From assembly GCF_002001085.1 (NCBI RefSeq), contig NZ_MUNU01000012.1, positions 1 to 64,000 on the forward strand: 64,000 nt of DNA, given 5' to 3'. The notes beneath the pieces were generated by a model. It saw only the letters and a list, made by a program, of their open reading frames with translations, did no database searches and was not told the DNA's origin. The position numbers were made by a program, and so were the translations under genes. Shown here one piece after another: positions 57,436 through 64,000 of this stretch. Source of the stretch: Rhodanobacter sp. B05 (lineage in GTDB: Bacteria; Pseudomonadota; Gammaproteobacteria; Xanthomonadales; Rhodanobacteraceae). Each line of letters begins with the position of its first letter. The first letter of the stretch is position 1.

Positions 57436-60141
57436 TCAGCCGGTGTTCTGCAACCCTTGCGAAACTCCGTTGACGCAGGCAACCAGGGCCTGCAGCAAGT
57501 CGTCGTCCTCGCAGTCGCTGGCGCGCCAGCGCTGCAGCAGGTCGACCTGCAGCAGGCTCATCGGATCGACATAGGGATTGCGCAGGCGGATCGAGGCGGC
57601 CAGCCGCGGCGCATCCAGCAACAGTTCGCGATGGCCCTTCAGCTGCAGCAATTCGCGCCGGGTGCGCTCGAACTCGCCGCGGATCAGGCCGAACATTTCG
57701 TCGTGCAGCGGGCCGGACAAGCGCGAGAACGCCTCGGCGATATCCAGGTCGCACTTGGCGAGCACCATCTCCACGTCGTCCAGCATGTTGCTGAAGAACG
57801 GCCAGTCGTTGGCCATCTCGGCCATCGACGCCGCGCCGAACTCGCGCACGCCCTGCTCCAGCGCACTGCCCAGGCCGTACCAGCCGGGCAGGATCGAGCG
57901 GCACTGGGTCCAGGCGAACACCCACGGGATCGCCCGCAGGTCCTGCACGCCGCGCATGCTGCGCCGGCTGGCCGGGCGCGAGCCCAGGGTCATCCGTTCG
58001 ATCACGTCGATCGGGGTGGCGCTGCGGAAGTAGTCGACGAAATGCGGGTGGTCGACGAAGGCGCGATAGCTCGCGCGGCTGCTCGCCGACAGGCGATCCA
58101 TCTGCGCGCGCCAGCGCTCCTCGCGCGGTTCGTCCTCGCGCGGACGCAACGAGGCGCGCAGCACCGCGCCGACGGTCTGCTCCAGATTGCGCAGCGCCAG
58201 CGCGCGGATGCCGTACTTGCGGTGGATCACCTCGCCCTGCTCGGTGACCCGCAGCACGCCGGCGACCGAACCGCGCGGCGAGGACATCAGCGCCGGCGCG
58301 ATGCGCACGCCGCCACGACTGGCCGAACCGCCGCGACCATGGAAGAAGGCCAGCTCGATGCCGGCCTGCTTCGCCACCTCCAGCAGTTCGACCTGGGCCC
58401 GCTGCAGGCCCCAGCGCGAGGCCAGCGTGCCGCCATCCTTGCCGCTGTCGGAATAGCCGAGCATCACCCACTGCTGGTCGTTGCGCGCTGCGAGGTGGCG
58501 ACGGTAGACCGGGTCGTCGAGCAGCGCCTGCAAGGTGGCCGGCGCGTTCTTCAGGTCGTCGACGGTTTCGAACAGCGGCGCGATGTTGAGCGGCACGCTG
58601 CCGCCCTCGACCAGGCCGCCGTAGCGCGCCAGCGCCAGCACCGCCAGCACGTCGGCCGCGCTGCGCGCCATGCTGATGATGTACAGGCCGACCGCTTCGC
58701 TGCCGTAGCGGCGACGGGTGTCGCCGAGGGTGGCGAACACGTCGTACAGCGAGGTCACCACCTCGGCATGGCTGATCGCGAAACGCGCGTTGCCGCTGGC
58801 ATGGTCGCGCAGTTGCTGCGTGCGCTGATCGGCGGAGCGCCCGCTCCAATCCGCGTCACCGAACAGAGCCGCCAGCGCATCGTCGTGCACGCGCGAGTCC
58901 TGGCGCACATCGAGCCGGGCCAGATGCAGGCCGAAGGTGGACACGCGGCGGATCAGGCGCTGGACGGCGTAGGCGCCTGCGTGCAGGCCATGGTGGCCGA
59001 CCAGGCTGTCGGCGATCAGTTGCAGGTCGGCCAGCAATTCGGCGGTGGACACATAAGCCCTGGCGTGATCGTCACCCAGGCTCGCCCCCAGGCGCGCACC
59101 GATCAGGGTGAGCAGACAGCGATACGGCATGTCCGCATGGCGCGGGCGGATGCCTGCGGCGGCCTGCGGGAAGCGCTCGCGGTACTCGGCCAGCCGCTGC
59201 TGCAGCGCCGGCGCGACCGCGACGCGGCTGTCGGTCTGGCTGAGCAGGCGGGCCAGCGCGCCCACGTCGGCCAGATAGCGCTCGATCACCTGCGCACGCT
59301 GGGTCGTCAGGCTGGCGGCGATGGTGTCGGCGCCCACATTCGGATTGCCGTCCATGTCGCCGCCGACCCAGGTGGCGAAGCCCAGCAGCTTCGGCAGCCT
59401 TGCCGCCACGCCGTATACGGACTGCAGGGCTTCGGCCAGCGATTCGTACAACGCCGGCACCACGCGATACAGCGGATTGGCCAGGTAGAAGCCCACGTGA
59501 TGGTGCTCATCCTGCACGGTGGGGCGGATCGGCGAGGCCTCGGCAGTCTGCCAGCCGGCGGACAGCGCCATGTAGATGCGGTCGTCATCCTCCTTGCGCT
59601 CCTGCGGCGTGCGGTCGCGGTCGAAGCCGTCGACCAGCGAGCGCACGATCGCCTGCTCCTTTTCCAGCAGCGAGCGGCGCACGGCCTCGGTCGGATGAGC
59701 GGTGAACACCGGTTCGATCCACACCCGATCCAGCCAACCCAGCAACTCGTCGGCGCCGACGCCCTGCGCTTTCAGCTGGCCCAGCACATCGAGCAGCGAC
59801 TCCGGCTGCGGCGCGCTGCCTTCACGCTGATAGTCGCGACGACGACGGATGCGATGCACCCGTTCGGCCGTGTTGACCGCCTGGAAATAGGTGGCAAACG
59901 CCCGTGCCAGGGCCTCGGCGTGGCCAGCATCGAGACCGGCCAGCGACTCGGCCAGTTCGGCCACCGAGGCGCCCTCGCGGCGGCGCTTGATCGCGGCGAT
60001 GCGCACCTGTTCGACCCGCTGGAAAAAGGCAGCGCCGCCCTGCTCGGCCAGCATCCGGCCAACCATCGCACCGAGCCGCCCGACATCCTCGCGCAGCGGG
60101 CCGTCGTGCGGCAGGAATTCGGACTCGCGGTTTGCTTCCAC
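57436..60141 (-). CDS. ppc: Phosphoenolpyruvate carboxylase
   Basis: This enzyme carboxylates phosphoenolpyruvate to oxaloacetate to refill the TCA cycle. The 901-residue protein has [15 protein letters not shown] with the catalytic His near residue 145, [31 protein letters not shown], the second site [13 protein letters not shown] and the conserved C-terminus ending QGLQNTG. The frame remains open upstream, but GTG 60141 has GGGAG 8 nt before it and gives the usual length; no ATG is available nearby in frame. It is divergent from ahcY. The three-residue ending NTG is the family terminus that enters the allosteric region. Confidence 0.96.
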   Translation of the reverse strand: MEANRESEFLPHDGPLREDVGRLGAMVGRMLAEQGGAAFFQRVEQVRIAAIKRRREGASVAELAESLAGLDAGHAEALARAFATYFQAVNTAERVHRIRRRRDYQREGSAPQPESLLDVLGQLKAQGVGADELLGWLDRVWIEPVFTAHPTEAVRRSLLEKEQAIVRSLVDGFDRDRTPQERKEDDDRIYMALSAGWQTAEASPIRPTVQDEHHHVGFYLANPLYRVVPALYESLAEALQSVYGVAARLPKLLGFATWVGGDMDGNPNVGADTIAASLTTQRAQVIERYLADVGALARLLSQTDSRVAVAPALQQRLAEYRERFPQAAAGIRPRHADMPYRCLLTLIGARLGASLGDDHARAYVSTAELLADLQLIADSLVGHHGLHAGAYAVQRLIRRVSTFGLHLARLDVRQDSRVHDDALAALFGDADWSGRSADQRTQQLRDHASGNARFAISHAEVVTSLYDVFATLGDTRRRYGSEAVGLYIISMARSAADVLAVLALARYGGLVEGGSVPLNIAPLFETVDDLKNAPATLQALLDDPVYRRHLAARNDQQWVMLGYSDSGKDGGTLASRWGLQRAQVELLEVAKQAGIELAFFHGRGGSASRGGVRIAPALMSSPRGSVAGVLRVTEQGEVIHRKYGIRALALRNLEQTVGAVLRASLRPREDEPREERWRAQMDRLSASSRASYRAFVDHPHFVDYFRSATPIDVIERMTLGSRPASRRSMRGVQDLRAIPWVFAWTQCRSILPGWYGLGSALEQGVREFGAASMAEMANDWPFFSNMLDDVEMVLAKCDLDIAEAFSRLSGPLHDEMFGLIRGEFERTRRELLQLKGHRELLLDAPRLAASIRLRNPYVDPMSLLQVDLLQRWRASDCEDDDLLQALVACVNGVSQGLQNTG

Positions 60142-60211
60142 CCGGGCACTCCCATGCAGGCCAAGCCCCCAGCCTACCGAATCGGAACAGCCGGGGCACC
60201 ACGTGGGCGGG

Positions 60212-60223
60212 CATAAGCTTATG
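60212..60223. promoter_or_regulatory. Palindrome CATAAGCTTATG in the ppc-ahcY spacer
   Basis: This perfect 12-bp palindrome lies just upstream of the ahcY -10 box, where a -35 would be expected, so a bound protein could control ahcY. It is 71 nt before ppc. Confidence 0.45.
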
Positions 60224-60231
60224 TCTCCCGC

Positions 60232-60237
60232 TACAAT
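60232..60237 (+). promoter_or_regulatory. -10 box of ahcY
   Basis: TACAAT predicts a start near 60244, about 10 nt before the riboswitch and 246 nt before the ahcY ATG. No consensus -35 is seen; the palindrome occupies that place. Confidence 0.55.
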
Positions 60238-60253
60238 GCCCCTCTTGTACTGC

Positions 60254-60352
60254 CCGCCGAGGGGCGCTGCGACCGTTTGATGTGAATGCGGCTCCGTCCG
60301 CTTCACCCGACCGGCCAGGCTCGGCGCGGCACGTTCCACAACGGCGCTCTCA
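60254..60352 (+). ncRNA. S-adenosylhomocysteine (SAH) riboswitch
   Basis: The leader contains the conserved pieces of the SAH riboswitch in order: GCCGAGGGGCGCTGCGACC (60256-60274), a variable hairpin (GTGAATGCGG / CCGCTTCAC, 60282-60306), GCCAGGCTCGGC (60314-60325) and AACGGCGCTC (60340-60349). Helix P1 is GCCGAG with CTCGGC. The 3' GCGCTC can pair with the GGGCGC bulge to form the pseudoknot, with one G-U pair. This class turns on SAH hydrolase when SAH accumulates and is known before ahcY in beta- and gammaproteobacteria. Confidence 0.9.
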
Positions 60353-60463
60353 CGCGAGTCCCTTCGCAAAAGACCGGCCATCCCTGGCCGGACTCATCGA
60401 AAGGGCGACGCGAGCCCCTTCGCGAAGAAAGACCGGCGATCCATGGCCGGACTCTTCAAAAAG
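60353..60463 (+). repeat. Duplicated hairpin segment between riboswitch and ahcY
   Basis: Two direct copies, 60353-60403 and 60409-60463, share CGCGAG-CCCTTCGC, AGACCGGC, TGGCCGGACTC and an A-rich end. Each has a CCGGC/GCCGG hairpin (60374-60391 and 60433-60450). The second copy ends 27 nt before the ahcY ATG. No T-run follows, so the expression platform is not a standard terminator. Confidence 0.75.
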
Positions 60464-60489
60464 AGCCTCGCACTAACCGGAGATACCCG

Positions 60490-61929
60490 ATGAACGCTGC
60501 ATTGAAAGAAAACGCCCACGACTACAAGATCCGCGACATCTCGCTGGCCGAGTTCGGCCGCAAGGAACTGGACATCGCCGAGCACGAGATGCCGGGCCTG
60601 ATGTCGATCCGCCGCAAGCACGCCGCCACCCTGCCGCTGAAGGGCGTGCGCGTGACCGGCTCGCTGCACATGACGATCCAGACCGCGGTGCTGATCGAGA
60701 CGCTGAAGGACATCGGCGCCGACGTGCGCTGGGCTTCGTGCAACATCTTCAGCACGCAGGACCACGCCGCCGCCGCGATCGCCAAGACCGGCACGCCGGT
60801 GTTCGCCTGGAAGGGCGAGACGCTGGAGGAATACTGGGACTGCACGCTGGACGCGCTGTCCTTCCCCGACGGCAAGGGCGGTTATCTCGGCCCACAGCTG
60901 GTGGTCGACGACGGCGGCGACGTCACGCTGCTGATCCACAAGGGCTACGAGCTGGAGAACGGCAGCAAGTGGGTCGACGAGAAGGCCTCCTCGCATGAGG
61001 AACAGGTGATCAAGAATCTGTTGAAGCGCGTGCACAGCGAGCGTCCGGGTTACTGGCACACCGTGGTCAAGGACTGGAAGGGCGTCTCCGAGGAGACCAC
61101 CACCGGCGTGCATCGCCTGTACCAGCTGGCCGAGGCGAAGTCGTTGCTGATCCCCGCGATCAACGTCAACGATTCGGTCACCAAGAGCAAGTTCGACAAC
61201 CTGTACGGCTGCCGCGAGTCGCTGGCCGATGGCCTGAAGCGCGCGATGGACGTGATGCTGGCCGGCAAGGTGTCGGTGGTCTGCGGCTATGGCGACGTCG
61301 GCAAGGGCTGCGCGCATTCGCTGCGAGCGTACGGCTCGCGCGTGGTGGTCACCGAGATCGATCCGATCAACGCGCTGCAGGCGGCGATGGAAGGCTTCGA
61401 GGTCAACACGGTTGAATCGACCCTCGGCCGCGGCGACATCTACGTCACCACCACCGGCAACAAGGACGTGCTCACGCTTGAGCACCTGAAGGGCATGAAG
61501 GATCAGGCGATCGTCTGCAACATCGGCCACTTCGACAACGAGATCCAGGTCGATGCACTGAACGCGCTGGCCGGCGTGACGAAGATCAACATCAAGCCGC
61601 AGGTCGACAAATACGTGTTCCCCGACGGCCATGCGATGTTCCTGCTGGCCGAGGGTCGCCTGGTCAACCTTGGTTGCGCCACCGGCCACCCGAGCTTCGT
61701 GATGTCCAACTCGTTCTCCAACCAGACCCTGGCGCAGATCGATCTGTGGGCGCACAAGGACAGCTACGAAAAGAAGGTCTACATCCTGCCCAAGAAGCTG
61801 GACGAGGAAGTGGCGCGCCTGCATCTGGAGAAGATCGGCGTGAAGCTGACCACGCTCAGCACCGAACAGGCGAAATACCTGGGCGTGCCGGTGGAGGGTC
61901 CGTACAAGCCCGAGCACTATCGCTACTGA
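60490..61929 (+). CDS. ahcY: Adenosylhomocysteinase (S-adenosylhomocysteine hydrolase)
   Basis: AhcY splits S-adenosylhomocysteine into adenosine and homocysteine, relieving product inhibition of methyltransferases. The 479-residue NAD enzyme shows [46 protein letters not shown], the Rossmann [20 protein letters not shown], and the C-terminal [18 protein letters not shown]. Presence of the inserted segment near residues 150-190 fits the longer bacterial type. GGAG precedes ATG 60490 by 8 nt. Expression is probably controlled by the SAH riboswitch in its leader. It ends at a clear terminator. Confidence 0.98.
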   Translation: MNAALKENAHDYKIRDISLAEFGRKELDIAEHEMPGLMSIRRKHAATLPLKGVRVTGSLHMTIQTAVLIETLKDIGADVRWASCNIFSTQDHAAAAIAKTGTPVFAWKGETLEEYWDCTLDALSFPDGKGGYLGPQLVVDDGGDVTLLIHKGYELENGSKWVDEKASSHEEQVIKNLLKRVHSERPGYWHTVVKDWKGVSEETTTGVHRLYQLAEAKSLLIPAINVNDSVTKSKFDNLYGCRESLADGLKRAMDVMLAGKVSVVCGYGDVGKGCAHSLRAYGSRVVVTEIDPINALQAAMEGFEVNTVESTLGRGDIYVTTTGNKDVLTLEHLKGMKDQAIVCNIGHFDNEIQVDALNALAGVTKINIKPQVDKYVFPDGHAMFLLAEGRLVNLGCATGHPSFVMSNSFSNQTLAQIDLWAHKDSYEKKVYILPKKLDEEVARLHLEKIGVKLTTLSTEQAKYLGVPVEGPYKPEHYRY

Positions 61930-61961
61930 TCGACTCGCCGGCGGCCAAGGCGAATACACCA

Positions 61962-61991
61962 GGCGCGCGGTTTCGGCCGCGCGCCTTTTTT
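61962..61991 (+). terminator. Intrinsic terminator of ahcY
   Basis: GGCGCGCGG (61962-61970) pairs with CCGCGCGCC (61977-61985) around TTTCGG and is followed by six T. Confidence 0.92.
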
Positions 61992-62043
61992 CGGCCATTT
62001 CCGGCATGCCGGCCAGGCGCGCTTGCACCGGGTTCGGCAGCTT

Positions 62044-62072
62044 TTGCCAGTTGGCTTGCACTGGCCTAGGAT
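62044..62072 (+). promoter_or_regulatory. Sigma-70 promoter before the FemAB-like operon
   Basis: TTGCCA (62044-62049), a 17-nt spacer and TAGGAT (62067-62072) predict a start near 62079. Confidence 0.6.
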
Positions 62073-62373
62073 GACGAGCCAGGCGGATTGCCGGAAGGCC
62101 ACCCGGCGGGATGTTCAAGGGGCGAATCTTTATGAATCGGGCGCGCCAGCGACTGATCCACTGCAGCCGACGCCGGACAGACGATCGGCTCCGCGAGCTG
62201 GAAAGGGACGTGGCGCGCACGCCGAAGCCGGCATGGCGGACATGGGGAAGCTCGAGCCGCAGCCTGCGCCGGCGACCATGTCGGGCCAGATCATATTCGG
62301 CGCGCTGCCCGGCCGGGCATCCTTCGGCGGCGTGGCCGACCCTGCTGCTTCTCCCCCGCGAAAAGGAAGCGCG
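62073..62373 (+). other. Long leader of the FemAB-like operon
   Basis: About 295 nt lie between the predicted start and ATG 62374. An Arg-rich 88-codon open frame (62111-62377) has no good ribosome site and looks spurious; the frame of the downstream gene is also open here without protein-like composition. No known riboswitch was recognised. Confidence 0.4.
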
Positions 62374-63438
62374 ATGATGGCCACAGAACTGACAACCCGC
62401 ATGCTTGCTCCCGAAGACTACCCGCGTTGGGTCGCCACGGTTGCTGCCTCGCCCGACGGCAGCGTCTACTCCCTGCCCGACTACCTCGACGCGCTCTGCA
62501 CCGCCACCGGTGGGCGCTTCCGCGTGCTCGTCGCCGAGCACAACGACGGCCACATCGTGGGCGGCATCGCCCTGTTCGAGTGCGACAGCCGCTACGGCTC
62601 GTTCGTGTCGCCGCGGCGGCTGCTCTACTACAACGGCCTGGTGCTGTCGCCCCACGACTCGACCTGTCCGGGGCACGTCACCGCCCGGTACCTGCAGACG
62701 CTCGACGCGATCGAGCGTACGCTGGCGCAGCTTCGATACGGACGCCTGCGGTTCAAGAGCCGTTCCACCTGCACCGACCTGCGCACGTTCCAGTCGCGCG
62801 GCTGGTCGGTGCGGCCGAGCTACACGTATGTGGTAGACATCGGCGACATGCCCGCAGCATGGGCGCGACTCGACAAGAACCATCGGCGCCTGATCGGGCG
62901 CTGCACCGAACAAGGCCTGCAATTGACCCTGGATGACGATTTCGACGCGTTCCACCACCTGCATCTGCAGACCCACGAGCGCAAGGGCGCACCGCTGTAC
63001 TTGCCGCGAGAAAGCTTCCGCCAGTTCGTCGAGACCCTGCGCGCCAGGAACCTGGGCCGCCTCTACCATGCGCGCTTGCCGGATGGGCGCGTGGCGGCGA
63101 CCCAGTTGGTGCTGACCGGACCGCACCCGGTCAGCCACACCGTCTGTGCCGGCGCCGAAGCCGAGCTGCTGAGCCTCGGTGCGACAGCGTTCCTGCGCTG
63201 GAGGGTGCTGGAGGATCTGGCCGCAGCAGGCTACCGCGCCAACGACCTGACCGATGCCGAGCTCAACTCGGTCACCACGTTCAAGGCTCAGCTTGGCGGT
63301 GAGCTGTCGCTGTGCCTGGAGGTGTCGCGGCCGGATCAGCTGGGCTTTCGTCTCGGCGAAATGGCGGCGTCGCTGCCGAACCGGGCCAGGCGCGGCGTGC
63401 GACGCGCCCTGCATCGCTCCGCCGGAGGTTCGGCGTGA
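62374..63438 (+). CDS. FemAB/GNAT-like acyl- or aminoacyltransferase
   Basis: The 354-residue protein resembles the GNAT-fold FemAB group found in exopolysaccharide, exosortase and cell-surface loci. Its N-half reads YPRWVATVAASPDGSVYSLPDYL and AEHNDGHIVGGIALFE. The C-half has LDKNHRRLIGRCTEQGL, LYHARLPDGRVAATQLVL and GATAFLRWRVLEDLAAAGY. The acceptor is unknown. AAGGAA lies a few nt before ATG 62374, which decides the start. It overlaps the next gene by 4 nt (GTGA), so the two probably act in one pathway. Confidence 0.75.
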   Translation: MMATELTTRMLAPEDYPRWVATVAASPDGSVYSLPDYLDALCTATGGRFRVLVAEHNDGHIVGGIALFECDSRYGSFVSPRRLLYYNGLVLSPHDSTCPGHVTARYLQTLDAIERTLAQLRYGRLRFKSRSTCTDLRTFQSRGWSVRPSYTYVVDIGDMPAAWARLDKNHRRLIGRCTEQGLQLTLDDDFDAFHHLHLQTHERKGAPLYLPRESFRQFVETLRARNLGRLYHARLPDGRVAATQLVLTGPHPVSHTVCAGAEAELLSLGATAFLRWRVLEDLAAAGYRANDLTDAELNSVTTFKAQLGGELSLCLEVSRPDQLGFRLGEMAASLPNRARRGVRRALHRSAGGSA

Positions 63439-64000
63439 GTGCACAGCCGCTGTCAGGCGCCCACCTGGTTTGCGCAGCGCTCCGGCACGCCGGCGTCGAC
63501 TGCGTGTTCGGCCTGCCGGGCACCCAGACCGTCAATCTGTACGAAGCGCTGCGCACCTCGTCGCTGCGCAGCATCGTGGCCACCCACGAACTGTCGGCGG
63601 CGATGATGGCGAACGGCTATTACCGCTCGTCCGGACGCGTCGCGGCGCTGCTGACGATTCCCGGCCCCGGCTTCACCTGGGCGCTGACCGGGCTAGCCGA
63701 GGCCGCGCTGGATTCCGCCGCCCTGCTGCACATCACCACGCAGCCGCCGCAGGTGCTCGGGCGTCGATTCCAGTTGCAGGCGCTGGACCAGGGCGCCATC
63801 GCGGCGGCGCTGACCAAGACCCGACACCAGATCGATCACGCCGACGAAGTGGCCTCGGTGCTGGCGATCGCGCACGCCCAGGCCGGCGCTGGCGAACCAG
63901 GCCCGGTGCTGGTGCAAGTCGCCCGCGAGGCCTTGCGGGAGTCGGCGCCGATGCCCGCCACCACGCCGGCACCGCAGGCATCGGCATCGGTCGATGCTGT
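63435..64000 (+). CDS. Thiamine-diphosphate enzyme, acetolactate-synthase-like (partial, cut by window end)
   Basis: Only the first about 188 residues are present. They form the pyrimidine-binding domain of ThDP enzymes: GAHLVCAALRHAGVDCVFGLPGTQT, the catalytic Glu in VATHELSAAMMANGYYRSSG (near residue 55), TIPGPGFTWALTGLAEAALDSAALLHI and the later GEPGPVLVQVAREAL. The reaction could be a 2-oxoacid decarboxylation or carboligation; which one cannot be decided without the C-terminal half. The start is GTG 63435, overlapping the FemAB-like stop. Pairing a FemAB/GNAT protein with a ThDP enzyme suggests a small-molecule or surface-modifying pathway continuing to the right. Confidence 0.8.
   Translation, partial: MSAQPLSGAHLVCAALRHAGVDCVFGLPGTQTVNLYEALRTSSLRSIVATHELSAAMMANGYYRSSGRVAALLTIPGPGFTWALTGLAEAALDSAALLHITTQPPQVLGRRFQLQALDQGAIAAALTKTRHQIDHADEVASVLAIAHAQAGAGEPGPVLVQVAREALRESAPMPATTPAPQASASVDA

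Noticed and set aside
62111-62377. Arg-rich 88-codon open frame as a small protein gene
   Set aside because: No clear ribosome site, biased composition typical of a wrong frame in high-GC DNA, and it runs into the start of the FemAB-like gene.

Overview
This is a high-GC gammaproteobacterial chromosome segment. The gene order, the dcw cluster without murD, the REP-like intergenic repeats and the many apparently leaderless genes fit Lysobacterales (Xanthomonadales), most likely Rhodanobacteraceae (Rhodanobacter/Dyella/Luteibacter type). That placement rests on family knowledge and was not tested by a search. I see no phage, transposase, CRISPR array, tRNA or rRNA.

Layout. 0.2-7.2 kb (+) holds envelope and housekeeping genes: lptD, surA, pdxA, rsmA, apaG, apaH. 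7.2-30.3 kb is almost entirely on the minus strand. In transcription order it reads rsmI, rnpB, mraZ, rsmH, ftsL, ftsI, murE, murF, mraY, ftsW, murG, murC, ddlB, ftsQ, ftsA, ftsZ, lpxC, then an M23 peptidase and secA; dciA is inserted on the plus strand between lpxC and the M23 gene. From rsmH to ftsQ every gene overlaps the next. 30.4-38.6 kb (+) holds lpoA, yraN, an FAD-linked oxidase, a family-4-like uracil-DNA glycosylase, a nucleoside permease, dusB and metK. 38.6-47.2 kb is a mixed accessory stretch: a GSU2403-type nucleotidyltransferase-fold gene facing a DUF6933 gene, a D,D-carboxypeptidase, an ABC-F ATPase, a GST, a GIY-YIG protein, a LysR regulator with a divergent membrane protein, and a VapBC-like pair.

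47.4-57.2 kb (-) is the most interesting region. It is a six-gene operon of periplasmic adaptor, MacB-like ATPase, two large FtsX/MacB-type permeases, an NtrC-family response regulator and a histidine kinase. The kinase has almost no periplasmic loop. Directly before the adaptor gene is a full-consensus sigma-54 promoter, with a dyad about 84 bp further upstream. The operon therefore looks like a self-regulated, envelope-sensing export module, similar in logic to Bce modules of Firmicutes but built with NtrB/NtrC-type parts.

57.4-62 kb has ppc divergent from ahcY, which carries an S-adenosylhomocysteine riboswitch followed by a duplicated hairpin. With metK this covers part of the SAM cycle. 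The window ends in the start of an operon with a FemAB/GNAT-like protein and the N-terminus of a thiamine-diphosphate enzyme.

Regulation seen in the sequence includes a mraZ promoter followed by four 10-bp MraZ boxes. Several -10 boxes lie exactly 6 nt before a start codon, which implies leaderless mRNAs; the rnpB 5' end calibrates this spacing. Two families of intergenic repeats act as hairpin terminators or spill into coding sequence, as in the N-terminus of MurG and the stop codon of rsmI.
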